Shown here piece after piece: positions 57,201-63,326 of a DNA stretch of 64,000 bases. A program made the translations under genes and the position numbers. Position 1 is the stretch's first letter. The number at the start of each line of letters is the position of its first letter. Below the pieces are notes generated by a model. The model did no database searches. It worked only from the letters and a program-made list of their open reading frames with translations, and had not been told where the DNA came from. This stretch comes from Ctena decussata (Eukaryota; Mollusca; Bivalvia; Lucinida; Lucinidae), in NCBI GenBank assembly GCA_963989385.1, contig OZ022501.1, positions 82,940,979-83,004,978 of the forward strand. Reading direction: 5' to 3'.

Positions 57201-60200
57201 ACTTTGATAAACAGATTCTTGCAAATCTTGTCTTTGAAGAAAATGATAAGATTTCACAAACTGTACCTTGGCACAAACTGCAAATAGCCAGTCCTCAGAT
57301 TCAGATCATGAGCTTAGATAAGTCTCCACTGTATAATCAACAACCTATAGCTGCTGAAATGGATAAGAATACTGATCCAGTGCTCCAGATGAGAAGGAGT
57401 AACAGGGATAATTTAGGGATAATTTTCCTAATTTTTCCTCGAAATTATATGTTGTAGCCACTCATGTTATTGTAATTTCATGCATATTTAGGTAGTCAAA
57501 ATCAAAGATTCCTTTTTGTGGTCTGGGTATCCAGACAACCCTTCTTGTGACTCATCAAATCTTGTGGCTGATGCAGTTTTAATGAGATATCAAAAATCTG
57601 GTTCAACAAAATATAAACAGAATCATGTCACTCTAACACAACCCCAGCTTAGGTTCTGGGTTTTGAGGTTAATTTTGAGATCATATCTGCACAATTTCCA
57701 CGAAATTGAGGTCCCTCATTAGAATAGCCGAGGGTCAGTTCAAATGAGGGGGCACAACTTCGTTCTTGTGGAAGAATGAAAAAGAGAAAATCATAAAGTA
57801 TCACCCAAACCCCATTTTGTCTGGACCTTCCCAAGTTCTTTGTCTATTTTGCAGGCGGAGTCTATCCCCAGTTTGTAGGGGAGTTGCTGAGTCAGTCTGT
57901 TCTTGATGAACTCCAAGGGAAACCAGCAAGCGGCTTTGGTGCCAAAAGAAACACAGGATTTGGACAATCTACAGAACAAAGAAGTTTTGGTTCTAACAGA
58001 GAAAGTGGCTTCGGCAGCAAAAGGGATGGTGGTGGATTTGGTGATAACAGAGAAACTGGTTTTGGTGCTAAGAGAGAAGGTGGTGGTTTTGGTGCCAAAC
58101 AGGATGGTGGGTTTGGCGGAAACAGAGGCAGTTTTGGTGACAAGAAGGAAGGCGGTGGTTTCGGTGGAAACAGAGAGGGAGGTGGTTTCGGTGGAAATCG
58201 TGAGGGAGGAGGTTTTGGTGGCAAGAGAGAGGGAGGTGGTTTCGGTGGAAATAGAGATGGAGGTAGTTTTGGTGGAAATAGAAGTAGTTTTGGTGACAAA
58301 AAGGAAGGTGGTGGTTTTGGAGGAAACCGAGAAGGAGGATTTGGTGGAAACAGAGACAGAGGTGGATTTGGTGGCCAGAGAGAAGAAAGAAGTTTTGGTG
58401 GCAACACAGAAAAAAGTGGGTTTGGAGAGAGAAAAGAGGGTGGTGGGTTTGGTGACAAGAAAGGTGGTTTTGGTGGTAACCGAGAAGACAGAAACTTTGG
58501 CGGTAACAGAGAAGGTGGTGGTTTTGGGAAGAGAGAAGGTGGTTTAGGTAACAAGGGCTCTGAAGAAAGTCAGGAAAGAAGCAATTTCAGGTAAGAACAC
58601 TACAAAAGCTGGGACACCTGAAATAATTGCCATAATTATCCTAAAAAATGGAAAAGTTTGATTTACAATGCAGTAACAAGTCCAGTAGAAGCAGATGAAA
58701 TGGCAAACAGTATAGGCTCTGATCAGACTGCAGTCTGATCTTAGTTGGCACTGTCTGCATATACTTGTGTGTCCCAATACTTAGAAGTTTTGCGGTACAT
58801 GTTTCAAGTGATACTGTTAGTAATAATAGAAGAGGAGCAGCGCAGCAGTATATAGCAGAACTTCAGTTGCTTGAACATGCTTGGGACCATGAAAATTAGT
58901 TCCAGCCAAAGGAAGTTCTAGCGATCTAGGGTTAGTTCCCATATGATTTGACCTTAAGGGACCCATGAATGAGTTCTAGCCATGCAGGGTAAACAAACTC
59001 TGTTTATTTAACCATCTTTGATGCCTATATGTCAGCTGCTCAGCGTATTCATAGATCATCAAGTGGACTGTTAATGAATCAGATGTTGTTTCCTCATAAT
59101 TTGCTATGTTTGTACTGGTGTGAATTAGTAATAATTGAGCCATGACACATCAAAGCCAACAATGTGGGTGGGTGCCCAGTGAAGACTCAGAGCAACCTGG
59201 GCATCCGCCCAGTCTGATCGGAGTCTTCACTGTCAGCATGGAGGTAGCTAGACACTTAGCTACCCTTTAAGCGCTTAGCGTAGGGTCTGATCAGACTGGG
59301 TGGATGCCCAGGCTGATCTGAGTCTGCGCTAGACGCACAACCACATTGTTGATTTTCTCGTTTTGCGGCTCATATGGAAATTAATGCACTTTGAGTTTGA
59401 AGTACAGGAAACATTTCCCCAGAGGGCTGCAGTTTTTGATAAACAAGTGCAGCTGACTAAAATACAGCCTAAGATGGCCGTTGAACCCAAAACAGCCAAC
59501 CAGCCTTTTGCATTTACAGTTCCAAATGCAGATGACAGGTTTTCAAACAAGTGTCTTTTTGTCTATTCTGCGGTTTAGAAAAATGGAGCAAGATTTAAAA
59601 AAAAAATGTTAGCTTGACAGTCAGGTAATGTTAAAAGAAGGTTCATGGTTGCTTTTTCATGTACAGCAGTGATAAAGACAAAATTTAGAACCGTTTTTGT
59701 CTAACTTCTGGAGAAACAAATTGATCACACAAATAAAAAGCATCAGAATACATGTATTGAAAAATACAGTAATATTTAGAGATTTTCTTGCTGTGTGCTG
59801 GCATTCAGAGTAACATTGGCTGCAGGGAATAATTTCCTCCTGGGAAATATATCCTCTTAGGAAGTAGCAGTTTTATTTAGCATAGAAACCCCAGTATTCC
59901 ACATCAGGAATCTTATATCAGAAACTAAAGCTAGAGGTCAACAAGATACTTTTTATTTCTTCACGAAAACATGATATGAACATGCAATAGAACTGTATCA
60001 GAAATGTGATTGTAATGACAGATCATCAGAAAAAGACTTATCGCTGACATAATTCCCAAATGCTTAATCATTGTGTCTATAATAATCTAATTCACCTATT
60101 GAAACTTCTATTTTAGAGGCCCACGAGCACCCTCTGGAGACTCAAGTGGTTTCACCAAACAAGCTGTTACTATCGGGAGCACTAAAGGGGTCATGGTCAC

Positions 60201-63200
60201 CTATGTTAGAGATCCAGGACATTTTCAGGTAAATTTTAGCTGCATGGCCGCTTCAGCTTAGAGTGGAGTTACAGGATCAGTATGAGATTATTTCTGTTCA
60301 TACACAGTGAGGGGCTAGAGCTCTAGATAAGAGGAAGTATCTGATGATAATTTAGGGATAATTTATCATATTTCTCATCAAAACCATACTTTGTGACCCC
60401 TTGTGACTCGTCAAGACGGTTTAGATGAGGGATCACAACATCCGTTTTTATGCAGTTAACAAAAATTATCCCTTATTATCACCAAATACTCCCTCTTATC
60501 TAGCTCTGAGGGGCACACCATAAGTGTTTGGGATTGTTCTTTCATTTTTATTGTGAAATAAAGACATTCACAGAACCATCCACAAGGGAGCAAGACAGTT
60601 CACCAACAATACAGTGCTCTGACTTAGCTTTTGAAGACACAGGGATACAGACTAGCGGTCGCCCACTCGCCCACTGCGAGTAAAAAATCGGCTTGGCGCC
60701 TAAAATTAAAATGACAGTCGCCCAGTTTGCGATCGTGAGCTGTCGGCGAGTGTCTGACATGTTTTCGGCTTGGAGTAAAGTCCGTCACCTAAAAGGGTAT
60801 TGCTAACTTCCGCGCCGATTTCTGCTAAGAATATTCAGTGTTCCGCCATACTTGTGTGTTGGATTTTACTCACTATCGAGAAAAACAACATGGCCGCCTC
60901 CTCGTAATGTAAGATAGACAGACAAATAGATTTGGCAGCTAAAAATCTTAGCCGTTTATGCATTTACTGAGCGCAATGTGGCGATACATCGCTAGTGTTT
61001 CACACCCGATTGCTGAAAGGAAGCAAAACCCTGAAGAAAGGAGGGTTTACTACAAAGCCTACGGAAACGGTGCAATTCTCGCACAGATTCTGAATAAAAG
61101 ATTCTCACGTTTTAAATGTGGGCCCCTAAATTTCTGGCTGGGCGACTAGTTTTCAGTTTTTAGGCGCCCAGCTTGCTCCTATGAAAAATGAGTTAGTCTG
61201 TATCCCTGAGACAGTTCGCAAACATTTTTGAAGACAGTTCGTTGACAAAATTTTATATTGCATGCAGGAAAAAATGTCTCAATCTGACCTGTATAACCAT
61301 CATTTATTTCCTTAATGATGGTTTCTCATGAGGGGTAGGCTTCTTCACCCTTCGGAAACATTGTTTTGTCATCAGTAAATCTGATATGTATCCTTAACAC
61401 TGGCTTATCAGTAACAGACATCACATTTTTGTTATGGCTTATCGTGAAAAATGGACTTCTGCATGATTCAGGGGAACTTTGCATACACTGATAAGTATTT
61501 GTCAAAGCATGCTGACAAAAATTCCAAAAGAAACAGGAGCCCCGATAGCTCAGTAGGTTAAGAGCTGGCCTACAGATCTAGCGGACAGGGTTCGAGTCCC
61601 GCTTGAGGTGAGAATCTTTCCTGCCGTAAACAGGGTTCCATTGCACACAGCCTTTCATTATCAATCTCACATTGTCCTGATATGACTGAAATACTGTTGG
61701 AAAGGATGTAAAATCGCAAGTCATCCATCCATCCATCCAAAAGAAACATAAATGTACACAATAAAAATACATCTGCGAGGCACAGTGGAAATTTTACTAC
61801 CTCCAGACAGTATTACTTTTGATATATAATGCTAGCTTGGTACAGAACTTGCTAGACCTGTGGAAATGTTCCCTGCAGTCTCATCATAAATTAATAAAAA
61901 TTTATAATATGAGCCGCTACGTGACAAAAACAAAGTAGCTTGTGCGCCCAGCAAAGACTCAGATCCGCCTGGGCAGCCGCCCAGTCTGATCAGAGTCTTT
62001 GCTTGCGCAAACAGGGTATCAAAGGGTCTAAGCTACCTCCATGCCAACAAGGAAGGCACTTAACCGACTGGGTCAATGTCCAGGATGATCTGAGTCTTCG
62101 CTGGGTGCACGTCACTTTGTTGGTTTTGTTGTGCCGCGGCTCATATATTCATAATAAAAATTTGTTGTATAACAATTTATAAGTCATGAGCAAAAAAGTG
62201 TCAGTGAACTGGCTTCAACTTTGTGAAGTATCTCCAAAGTCATTGTTGGTAAACTGACTTTAGGTAAACTGTCTCAATGCCATCCACAAAAAAACACCTT
62301 TAGTATCCATTGCTGGTACCTCTGAGAAATCCAGTCCAACTGTTGAGGGGTAGTGCCTTATTTGTGTGGTCCTTTATTAGATCTTAGATGAAGCTGGTCC
62401 AAAGAGGGGCCTTTATTAGATCTTAGATGAAGCTGGTCCAAAGAGGGGCCAAGATATTTATGAAGAATTAATAAAAAAATGAAAGAACTATATGTACCAT
62501 AGCATTACAAAATGTCGGTTCATTTCCAGTCTGTCACTAAGAACCTGTTAAATGCTGCTAAGTGGATTATAGGATAGGGCAAGACATAGTGATTGTGCGA
62601 GATCTACAGTGGTTAGTAATTTCACTTTCCAGTTATCTCCCCTTATTCACTTCCAGCATTTGATTCCGTAACCAGTCCAAATATTTTAACAGTACTTGGC
62701 AAAAGTTTTGGTTTCTGTCTCACCTGCAAATAGCAAAAGCGAGACATAGGTATTGCTTTTCCAGTGGGGGCGTAAACTTTTCATTGAGTTTTCTGGTTTA
62801 ACTCTGTTTTGTGACAAAGCACAGACAGTCGAGAAATTCCATTCTGCAAAATGCTTGTATTCAAAAAATACTTGTATGTTGCCAAATTGTACCAAAGTTG
62901 GTGGAAAATACAAACGAGCCGCCAAACGACGAAACCGACAAAGTGGCATGTGCTCCCAGCGAAGACTCAGATGAGCCTGGGCTGCCGCCCAGTCTGATAA
63001 CTGCCTTTGCTGTCCACAAAGAGCTAGCATAGATTCTTAGCTACCCTTCAAGTGCACAGCAAAGACTCTGATCAGACTGGGCAGCTTTGTCCACTTTGTT
63101 GGTTTTGTTGTGTCACGGCTCAAAATAGGCATTTACATTTTTTTGGTGATGTTGCAGGTTGTTCTTGAAGATATGTCAGATAGCCTTGACCTTGTAATGG

Positions 63201-63326
63201 ATCAGCTACATGAACATTACGACAAACTCCCACCAAATGGGGAGCAATTAGTGGAGCCTCGACTTGGCCAGGGATGTGTTGCGCAATATAGTGAAGATAA
63301 AGGATGGTATAGAGCTGTTGTCTCAG
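36100..63326 (+). CDS. Multi-Tudor germ-granule protein, 5' part (4 exons, continues past window)
   Basis: Exons 36100-38332, 57855-58590, 60117-60228 and 63158-63326 join in phases 1, 2, 0 and 1. Exon 1 has four extended Tudor domains: WYRAKV with FFIDYGN at residues 75-97, FYRAKV with FFVDYGN at 271-293, WYRSEI with AVDFGF at 459-481, and WYRGII with FADFGD at 666-688. The fourth domain is completed across the 19.5-kb intron (KSKEG|GVYPQFVGELL). Then comes a glycine-rich segment with 24 FG dipeptides, and a fifth Tudor domain (VMVTYVRDPGHFQ ... GWYRAVVS) cut by the window edge. Extended Tudor domains bind symmetrically dimethylated arginines on Piwi proteins and scaffold germ granules for piRNA work (TDRD1/TDRD6/Drosophila Tudor family). 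Which ortholog it is cannot be decided from this part; no RING or MYND is present. Confidence 0.85.
38375..38444. repeat. Family C palindrome just inside intron 1
   Basis: GTAAACAGTGCAGGTCCAGA ... TCAGGGTCTACACTGTAAAC, with GATCAGACTGC arms. It begins 42 bp after the exon 1 donor. Confidence 0.8.
38812..39425. repeat. ACTTGTCC-rich repeat G with nested family C palindromes
   Basis: Contains TCTCTTACTTGTCCAGGGAC, GTCAAACTCCACTTGTCCG and near the end TTTTCACTTGTCCTGAGTGA. The same sequence occurs inverted at 55487-55990. Both copies carry family C palindromes inside: here a triple run at 39119-39286 (GCTGGAGCAGTC, CTGCAGGAGCAG), there a single one. Confidence 0.75.
39466..40215. mobile_element. 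750-bp TIR element with GTAG duplication
   Basis: Perfect 16-bp inverted ends CCAGTGTCTATTCTAG ... CTAGAATAGACACTGG, flanked by GTAG at 39462-39465 and 40216-40219. The interior has G-rich GGGGGGATTT blocks at 39495-39570 and GCGGGA/CCCGC patches but no reading frame. The hAT-like element follows 13 bp later. Confidence 0.8.
41570..41625. repeat. CAACGTTGATTCAACG palindrome
   Basis: ACCAACGTTGATTCAACGTC and ATCAACGTTGAGTCAACGTT around CATGA. Same style as 47845-47955. Confidence 0.7.
43021..43330 (+). repeat. Local duplication with CTGCGCATGAGCGCAA motif
   Basis: GGTTGTTATTCTCTGGCCAA to GCATGCGCAGTTG at about 43039-43122 is repeated at about 43231-43314 (period about 192 bp). Each copy contains CAGACTGCGCATGAGCGCAA and CCTAGG. 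Confidence 0.8.
44748..45017 (+). mobile_element. SINE family A, full length
   Basis: Best copy in the window: head CCGGGCTGCGTAGCGCAATC with B box GGGTTCGAAACTC, body GTCAGTTACTGGCGAAAGTA, tail (CAAT)n. Exact 13-bp duplication TCAACTGCAACAG at 44735-44747 and 45018-45030. The anticodon-position triplet is CGT, unlike CAT in the 3927 copy. Confidence 0.92.
45390..45499. repeat. Family A MITE, left half (target of the 9.86-kb element)
   Basis: ATTATGACTTCCTTGTTTGC and CATGGCAAAGCTCTTTCAAA match family A (compare 11310-11340). It ends in ATGGA at 45495-45499; the right half resumes at 55360. Confidence 0.8.
45500..45606 (+). repeat. Left TIR of the 9.86-kb element, with ATG and splice donor
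   Basis: The inner part reads CGACGAAAATGGCGACTATC, and from the ATG at 45579 encodes MATIARGRI before a consensus donor G|GTAAGT at 45606/45607. It could be a first coding exon of an element gene; unproven. Confidence 0.6.
46545..46599. repeat. C55 homopolymer
   Basis: Uninterrupted run of 55 C. Length is likely unreliable in the assembly. It creates artificial Pro-rich and Gly-rich open frames on both strands. Confidence 0.95.
46694..47152 (-). pseudogene. RTE-type LINE polymerase C-terminus
   Basis: Minus-strand frame contains EMRCHRRLMNKDRVTNGEVR, VKKRKLRWSGHVSR, KRRSRQKKRWEDNVKELTGM and ASLTRAA, a familiar block at the C-terminal end of RTE-like reverse transcriptases. Only about 150 codons survive. 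The head reads VVAEVETYRFDS where canonical copies have the preceding polymerase sequence, so it is 5'-truncated. It lies inside the 9.86-kb element. Confidence 0.85.
47345..47480. repeat. CTGCGCAT palindromes
   Basis: CTGATCAGGCTGCGCATCTA / CGCAGCCTGATC at 47363-47393 and CAAACTGCGCGTATGCGCAG at 47451-47470: short palindromes with the same GATCAG-CTGCGCA core seen at 42700-42725, 43075-43110 and 45070-45105. Confidence 0.65.
47512..47762 (+). mobile_element. SINE family A, 5'-damaged
   Basis: Keeps the B box GGGTTCGATACCC, body and (CAGT)n tail; the A box is degraded. Confidence 0.8.
47845..47955. repeat. TTGATTCAACG palindrome
   Basis: Outer ends ACCCATTGGGCAAATAACAT and GTGTGTGCCTGCTGGG; the interior has TTGATTCAACCTTAATTCAA mirrored by TTGAATAAAGGTTGATTCAA. 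Confidence 0.75.
48250..48600. repeat. (CT)n runs, TGACGTC palindrome and SINE-like head
   Basis: (CT)n at 48257-48287 and 48447-48464. Between them, 48300-48430 is a palindrome of CGACGT/TGACGTCA units starting CCAGCAGGCACATGACG. From 48472 a tRNA-like head follows (GCAGTAGTATAGAGGATAAA, B box GATTCGATCCCCC) with a short body. Confidence 0.7.
49312..49530 (+). mobile_element. SINE-like element, second copy of the 48472 head family
   Basis: Head ACTGTAGTGATTTACGCGCT with B box GGTTTGATTCCTC, then CACCTGTCTTTCGAATAAGG, paralleling GCCAGTCTTTCGCAACGC at 48542-48559. The tail is not identified. Confidence 0.55.
49743..50234. repeat. Two adjacent P1 palindromic MITEs
   Basis: 49743-49975 (GCCACGACACGACAAACCCA ... 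TTGTCGTGACGC) and 50003-50234 (GAGCCGCGACACGACAAAAC ... TTTTGTCGTGTCGCGGC), 27 bp apart and both nearly full length. Confidence 0.85.
51020..51212 (+). mobile_element. SINE family C
   Basis: Head GGTGGTTCGGTTGGTTAAAC, decayed B box (GGGTTCAATCTTG), body with CTTTCATAATCATC and tail GCAAGTCATCCATCCGTC, as in 61536-61736. Confidence 0.75.
51391..51572. repeat. 180-bp palindromic MITE
   Basis: Arms ACGGTGGTAATTTTCCCTGC and TGTCGACCAAG facing CGGTCAACAGCATAGG and GGTATTACCACCGT; centre GTCGACCGAGACAACCGACA. Confidence 0.7.
51683..51772. repeat. TGACGTCG palindrome
   Basis: CCCAGCAGGCACATGATGTC ... CGCCATGTGCCCGCTGGG, almost perfectly self-complementary, centred on GACGTGATGTCGTC. Confidence 0.85.
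51850..53800. other. Unexplained interior of the 9.86-kb element
   Basis: No recognisable coding region. A duplicated patch AACAATGACAAGGGCG occurs at about 51871 and 51930, and TTGTATTTTTA / CTCTTGTACC short repeats at 53218-53280. Several open frames of 60-110 codons have no family resemblance. Confidence 0.45.
53810..54107 (+). repeat. 146-bp tandem duplication
   Basis: GGCGTTGTCGATGTGGCACG ... is repeated as GGCGTTGCCGGTGTGGCACA 146 bp later; both copies share CATTTCATTAC, TGATTCTGCTATTTTC and AAAGGATCTAACTAT. Confidence 0.85.
54108..55253. other. Interior next to the right TIR
   Basis: No clear gene. A minus-strand open frame from 55267 to 55058 (69 codons, MGANRLYYIQLL..., with a CKGCQLC cysteine cluster) starts inside the right TIR; no family recognised. 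A decayed tRNA-like A box (CTGTGGCGCAGTTGACGAG) lies at 54642. Confidence 0.45.
55254..55359 (-). repeat. Right TIR of the 9.86-kb element
   Basis: Read inward on the minus strand it repeats the left end, including GACGAAAATGGCG, but then diverges (GATTTTAAT) and lacks the GTAAGT donor; the corresponding ATG frame stops after 21 codons. Confidence 0.85.
55360..55486. repeat. Family A MITE, right half
   Basis: Starts with the second ATGGA and continues TTCCCTTAAAGGAAAGAATT, then TTGCTTTCCCTGAAGTGTAT and CCATTCACCTTAAG, the normal right end of family A. Confidence 0.85.
55487..55990. repeat. Repeat G, inverted copy, with nested family C palindrome
   Basis: CGACTTGTCCTACTTGTCCC ... TTTACTTGTCCTTGCACAAG, the inverted partner of 38812-39425. 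The family C palindrome at 55651-55719 (GCAAACAGTGTGGATCCAGA ... ACAGTGTTTGCC) is nearly perfect. Confidence 0.8.
55984..57087 (+). repeat. Repeat element with about 325-bp tandem units
   Basis: Begins TTCACCAGAGCCGAAGGCTC, passes through (GTCGTC)n at 56034-56072, then three units of 324-329 bp (TCTCCTCTGAAACCACT at 56091 and 56415, TCTCTTCTGAAGCCACT at 56744), each with GGTTTGGTTGCTATGGCAA, and ends near GGCCTGTGGGCCTCTTGTT. Organisation resembles the 14868-16814 insert: a short terminal motif, GTC-type microsatellite and tandem body. Confidence 0.75.
57088..57854 (+). other. End of Tudor intron 1
   Basis: Includes an 86-codon open frame (57197-57457) and a family P3-like patch (AGGGATAATTTAGGGATAAT) from 57405. 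The intron ends TATTTTGCAG at 57854. Confidence 0.5.
57855..58590 (+). CDS. Tudor gene exon 2: FG-repeat exon
   Basis: Acceptor TTTTGCAG|; the first two bases complete Gly745. The exon finishes Tudor domain 4 (VYPQFVGELLSQSVLDEL), then encodes about 210 residues of units like GGFGGNREG, GSFGDKKEG and GFGAKRE, with 24 FG dipeptides and many Asn, Arg, Lys and Glu. Donor TTCAG|GTAAGA at 58591, phase 2. Such Gly-rich, FG-bearing low-complexity segments resemble the N-terminus of the germ-granule helicase Vasa; a role in condensate formation is inference. All three forward frames stay open here because of the repeats. Confidence 0.85.
58703..58758. repeat. Family C palindrome in Tudor intron 2
   Basis: GCAAACAGTATAGGCTCTGA, CAGACTGCAGTCTGATC, TAGTTGGCACTGTCTGC. 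Confidence 0.75.
59137..59372. repeat. P1 palindromic MITE in Tudor intron 2
   Basis: GAGCCATGACACATCAAAGC ... TTCTCGTTTTGCGGCTC with the usual GATCAGACTGGG core. The rest of intron 2 (58759-60116) shows nothing else. Confidence 0.85.
60117..60228 (+). CDS. Tudor gene exon 3
   Basis: Acceptor CTTCTATTTTAG|; completes Arg and encodes GPRAPSGDSSGFTKQAV, then ITIG-type entry and VMVTYVRDPGHFQ, the first strands of Tudor domain 5. Donor TTTCAG|GTAAAT at 60229, phase 0. Confidence 0.85.
60317..60507. mobile_element. P3 palindromic MITE
   Basis: Ends AGAGCTCTAGATAAGAGG and CCCTCTTATCTAGCTCT; matches the element nested in P1 at 23415-23606. Confidence 0.8.
60640..61208. mobile_element. 569-bp TIR element with AGACA duplication
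   Basis: Inverted ends CAGGGATACAGACTA ... TAGTCTGTATCCCTG, flanked by AGACA at 60635-60639 and 61209-61213. Next to the ends CGGTCGCCCACTCGCCCA and TAGGCGCCCAGC are partly mirrored. No coding region of note. Confidence 0.75.
61536..61736 (+). mobile_element. SINE family C, full length
   Basis: Head CCCCGATAGCTCAGTAGGTT with B box GGGTTCGAGTCCC, body and (ATCC)n tail; exact 12-bp duplication CCAAAAGAAACA at 61524-61535 and 61737-61748. Confidence 0.92.
61911..62142. repeat. P1 palindromic MITE
   Basis: GAGCCGCTACGTGACAAAAA ... TTTTGTTGTGCCGCGGCTC. Confidence 0.8.
62371..62448 (+). repeat. Exact 39-bp tandem duplication
   Basis: Unit CCTTTATTAGATCTTAGATG ... CAAAGAGGGG at 62371-62409 and 62410-62448, identical. 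Confidence 0.95.
62916..63122. repeat. P1 palindromic MITE, next to Tudor exon 4
   Basis: GAGCCGCCAAACGACGAAAC ... TTTTGTTGTGTCACGGCTC, ending only 35 bp before exon 4 and so close to its branch-point region. Confidence 0.85.
63158..63326 (+). CDS. Tudor gene exon 4
   Basis: Acceptor GATGTTGCAG|; encodes VVLEDMSDSLDLVMDQLHEH ... GCVAQYSEDKGWYRAVVS, the middle of Tudor domain 5 including the conserved WYRA strand. Donor CTCAG|GTAAGT at 63327, phase 1. The following exon lies beyond 64000. Confidence 0.88.

Noticed and set aside
57197..57457. Possible extra Tudor-gene exon (frame with PWHKLQIASPQIQIMSLDK)
   Set aside because: Its likely acceptor (GATAAACAG at 57214) is phase 0, while exon 1 ends in phase 1, and direct joining of exon 1 to 57855 is phase-correct and completes Tudor domain 4. 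The frame also runs into a P3-like repeat. Not excluded as an exon of a minor isoform.
57892..58554. Long open frames in other frames of the FG-repeat exon
   Set aside because: They mirror the repeat; only the frame giving GGFGGNREG joins correctly at both splice sites.
25784..63326. RING protein and Tudor exons as one RNF17/TDRD4-type gene
   Set aside because: They lie on opposite strands, the RING protein has its own propeller and stop, and the Tudor protein has its own start with an upstream stop.
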